Origin: Saprospirales bacterium
GTDB taxonomy: Bacteria > Bacteroidota > Bacteroidia > Chitinophagales > Saprospiraceae
Assembly: GCA_003448025.1 (NCBI GenBank)
Contig: DLXL01000205.1
Coordinates: 1-16,064, forward strand
Reading direction: 5' to 3'
Length of the DNA stretch: 16,064 nucleotides
A program made the translations under genes and the position numbers. The notes below the pieces were generated by a model, which searched no databases, was not told where the DNA came from, and was given only the letters and a program-made list of their open reading frames with translations. This document shows, in pieces, positions 15,201 through 16,064 of this stretch. Position 1 is the stretch's first letter, and every line of letters begins with the position of its first letter.

Positions 15201-15892
15201 TCTACACCACCGTGATATTCACCGGCCGGGCCCTTGGTGGTACCGGAGATGAAACCACCGGTCAAGTCGCCAATTTCAGCGCCTACACCGGATGTAATAA
15301 CCGAAATTTGTTCAAAATCCTGCACCGGAGGCACACCGCCGGATACCCGGATACCGTCAATGTAGTAGTCGGTACCGTTGGCACGTGCGCCTTTGATGTT
15401 TACATCGCCACCGTCAATAGAGGTAGCACCTACGGTAGTTGCCACGATGGTGTTTACGCTACGGGTAGGCAGGTTTTTGATTTGTTCGGAAGTCAGTGTT
15501 TGACCACTTGAGGTTTGGTCTTGCTCAATCAGAGGCACCTTATATGCCACGATTTCCACTTCTTCCAATACATTGGCGTTAGACATCGTCACGTTTTGCG
15601 TCGTGATCTGTCCTCCAAGTACCCGGATGCCTGTAATCTTCTGGGCCTGAAATCCGGTGTAAGAAAATTCCACATCGTATGTGCCCGGGTCAATATTTAC
15701 CCGGTATTCACCGTTGTAGTCTGTGACGGTGCCTCGCACAAAAGATGTGCCTTTCAGTACCTTCACGGTTGCCCCGATCAAAGGCTCCGTACCGTCGGTA
15801 ATGGTACCGGTCAACGTAGTCGTTGACTGTGCCATTGCGACGACAGCGCCCAGGAGGAGCATCGCAAATGTTGATAGTAAAGAACGTACCAT
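12275..15892 (-). CDS. TonB-dependent outer-membrane receptor with carboxypeptidase-regulatory-like domain
   Basis: The 1205-residue receptor belongs to the large Bacteroidota TonB-dependent type, importing an unknown substrate through a gated 22-strand barrel using TonB/ExbBD energy. A signal peptide spans residues 1-21 (AMA before QSTTT). A carboxypeptidase-regulatory-like domain covers ~26-104 (GTITDGTEPLIGATV, GTYDVEFSYTGF). The segment EEVEIVAYKVP (110-120) resembles the TonB-box region. A plug follows to ~225 (LPTRSVNTIVATTVG, DVNIKGARANGTDYYIDGIRV). The rest is barrel, with late features NLRPERVVDYEVGFQ, YTLQFADGTGSDS, PLNFDERHNLNTTIDYRF, and an aromatic C-terminus (GAMFTF). No susD-like gene follows, so it is not a classical SusCD pair. 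Instead it leads a block of T9SS-type proteins. The start is the ATG at 15892, 64 bp after the dehydrogenase stop. The substrate cannot be inferred. Confidence 0.95.
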   Translation of the reverse strand: MVRSLLSTFAMLLLGAVVAMAQSTTTLTGTITDGTEPLIGATVKVLKGTSFVRGTVTDYNGEYRVNIDPGTYDVEFSYTGFQAQKITGIRVLGGQITTQNVTMSNANVLEEVEIVAYKVPLIEQDQTSSGQTLTSEQIKNLPTRSVNTIVATTVGATSIDGGDVNIKGARANGTDYYIDGIRVSGGVPPVQDFEQISVITSGVGAEIGDLTGGFISGTTKGPAGEYHGGVDVENSKGLDAFGYLLATANVSGPIIKKKLADGKTRTVLGFRLSGQYLTRNEDDPPALPVYRAKESVLQELAASPITRLGNNLFNSAEFLTNDDVDRLKARPYQTATNIDLNGKIDLKVTNNIDVSLTGTYTDNRDQFDGGGWFLLNAQNNPTSFGNTYRGNIRFRHRLGNSEAIKPDNNSSKRISISNANYQLQFAYERNTGSTYDKRHEDRLFDYGYIGKFETVQVPIAEPNDNGDWVNVGYNDRFIRYTPGGVNPILENYNEFAVKDEEAIASALFPAELTFLTRNGFVSQVYDDVWGGMYSNIGLSYNNFSKSENDIATLNATVNFDLKLGKSGTHNIQFGLLNEQRTSRAYSVAPNALYLWASQYANIHFNGLDTTQVVGTFFADPPGVEVNLHPYATVDLPENRFYRAVRESLGVPLNEWVNVNALTPDQLDLSMFSPRELMDQGLISYYGYDYLGNKTSDGITFNDFFRSRASDNVRDFPNAPLRPLYQAAWLKDKFTFNKMIFSLGVRVERFDLNTKVLKDPYSLYRVMDAKTFYETVPTTPAVRPNTIGDDFKVYTASEQDNTITAFRNGDTWCFPDGRQANDGNVIFGGGVVNPYLFNPEDDITNPDFDPNGSFDDYTPQVNYLPRLAFSFPISEKANFFAHYDILVQRPPSNWEVTPRGYFYFYRPGTKNNANLRPERVVDYEVGFQQELNKRSAIKFSAYYREFRDMIQRRSILFVPVIGSYDTYDNIDFATVKGFTWQYDLRRTKNVEMRIAYTLQFADGTGSDSESQRGLTQRGNVRYLFPLNFDERHNLNTTIDYRFDGGKAYTGPIINGKKILADFGVNLIATAASGRPYTQKFRPARFGANGTVGSVNGSRLPWRFNLDFRIDKTFHLNQKAKKPLDLNVYFRVANLLNRLNVLGVYAATGSPTDDGYLAIPDGKQVVDQIEQSGLSRQAYLDSYSWLVRDPNNFALPRRVFVGAMFTF

Positions 15893-15948
15893 AGAACAGA
15901 GATTGAAAAATTACTTGTTTAGGTTTGACGATTCAGCGGAGGTGCAAA

Positions 15949-15956
15949 CAAAGGTT
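15949..15956 (-). promoter_or_regulatory. Weak candidate -7 box upstream of the TonB receptor
   Basis: The minus strand reads AACCTTTG, one mismatch from TAnnTTTG, just after the dehydrogenase stop codon and 57-64 bases upstream of the receptor ATG. A second near-match, TTTGTTTG, overlaps it. No TTG was found at the -33 distance. The position is sensible but the match is incomplete. Confidence 0.25.
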
Positions 15957-16064
15957 TCACTCCCCCTTTTTTATTTTCTGTAAAAGAATTTCAGCCAGCA
16001 GTTTTTTGGATTCGTGCGTCCATCCGGCCACATGGGGTGAAAGGACAACATTTTCCATTTGATG
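15957..16064 (-). CDS. D-2-hydroxyacid dehydrogenase, C-terminal fragment (gene continues past the window)
   Basis: The last 35 codons of a gene entering from the right edge are readable on the minus strand up to a TGA at 15957-15959. The peptide contains ENVVLSPHVAGWTHESKKLL followed by a short basic tail. The SPHVAG segment with its histidine is the hallmark of NAD-dependent D-2-hydroxyacid dehydrogenases, the phosphoglycerate dehydrogenase superfamily, where that histidine is the catalytic acid/base. WTHES in the following helix is typical of Bacteroidota members. The substrate (3-phosphoglycerate or another 2-hydroxyacid) cannot be decided from the tail. No terminator is visible between it and the TonB receptor 64 bp downstream, so read-through is possible. 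The two are probably unrelated in function. Confidence 0.85.
   Translation of the reverse strand, partial: HQMENVVLSPHVAGWTHESKKLLAEILLQKIKKGE

Overview
The window looks like Bacteroidota DNA, most likely from the Saprospiria (Lewinella/Haliscomenobacter-type) lineage. The evidence is a large TonB-dependent receptor with an N-terminal carboxypeptidase-regulatory-like domain, a PorV/PorQ-family outer-membrane barrel, two very large secreted proteins with divergent type IX secretion (T9SS) C-terminal domains, Bacteroidota -7 boxes (TAnnTTTG), and A-rich start regions without Shine-Dalgarno sequences. The phylum is fairly secure. The class is inferred from general resemblance only.

Layout. Left end: a LytTR-type response regulator (51-794, +) preceded by an 8-bp tandem repeat. 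Everything else is on the minus strand and is transcribed right to left. At the far right is the C-terminal tail of a D-2-hydroxyacid dehydrogenase (15957-16064), too short to stand out as an ORF. It is followed by the TonB-dependent receptor (12275-15892), a 1351-residue secreted protein (8110-12165), a PorV/PorQ-family barrel protein (6985-8025), a strong terminator, and a 1342-residue paralogue of the secreted protein (2587-6615). A housekeeping set comes next: greA (1889-2365), a PaaI-type thioesterase (1416-1823) and a GNAT acetyltransferase (791-1336). The last of these overlaps the response regulator tail to tail over a shared TTAA.

The centre of interest is the 13-kb block receptor / giant secreted protein / PorV-like / second giant secreted protein. 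PorV-family proteins are the T9SS subunits that handle substrates carrying C-terminal signals. A PorV relative placed between two substrates whose signal domains are almost identical to each other, behind a TonB receptor with no SusD partner, suggests a dedicated surface-assembly or uptake module. Its function is unknown. The two giant genes form a 4-kb direct repeat. Their last ~340 bp are much more alike at silent positions than the rest, which suggests gene conversion.

Most intercistronic gaps carry a hairpin: 12201-12260, a perfect 36-bp palindrome at 8056-8091, a textbook terminator at 6914-6951, a terminator or attenuator at 2460-2508, and a terminator at 1829-1870 whose T-run doubles as the -7 box of the next gene. 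I saw no tRNA, rRNA, insertion sequence, CRISPR array or prophage gene.
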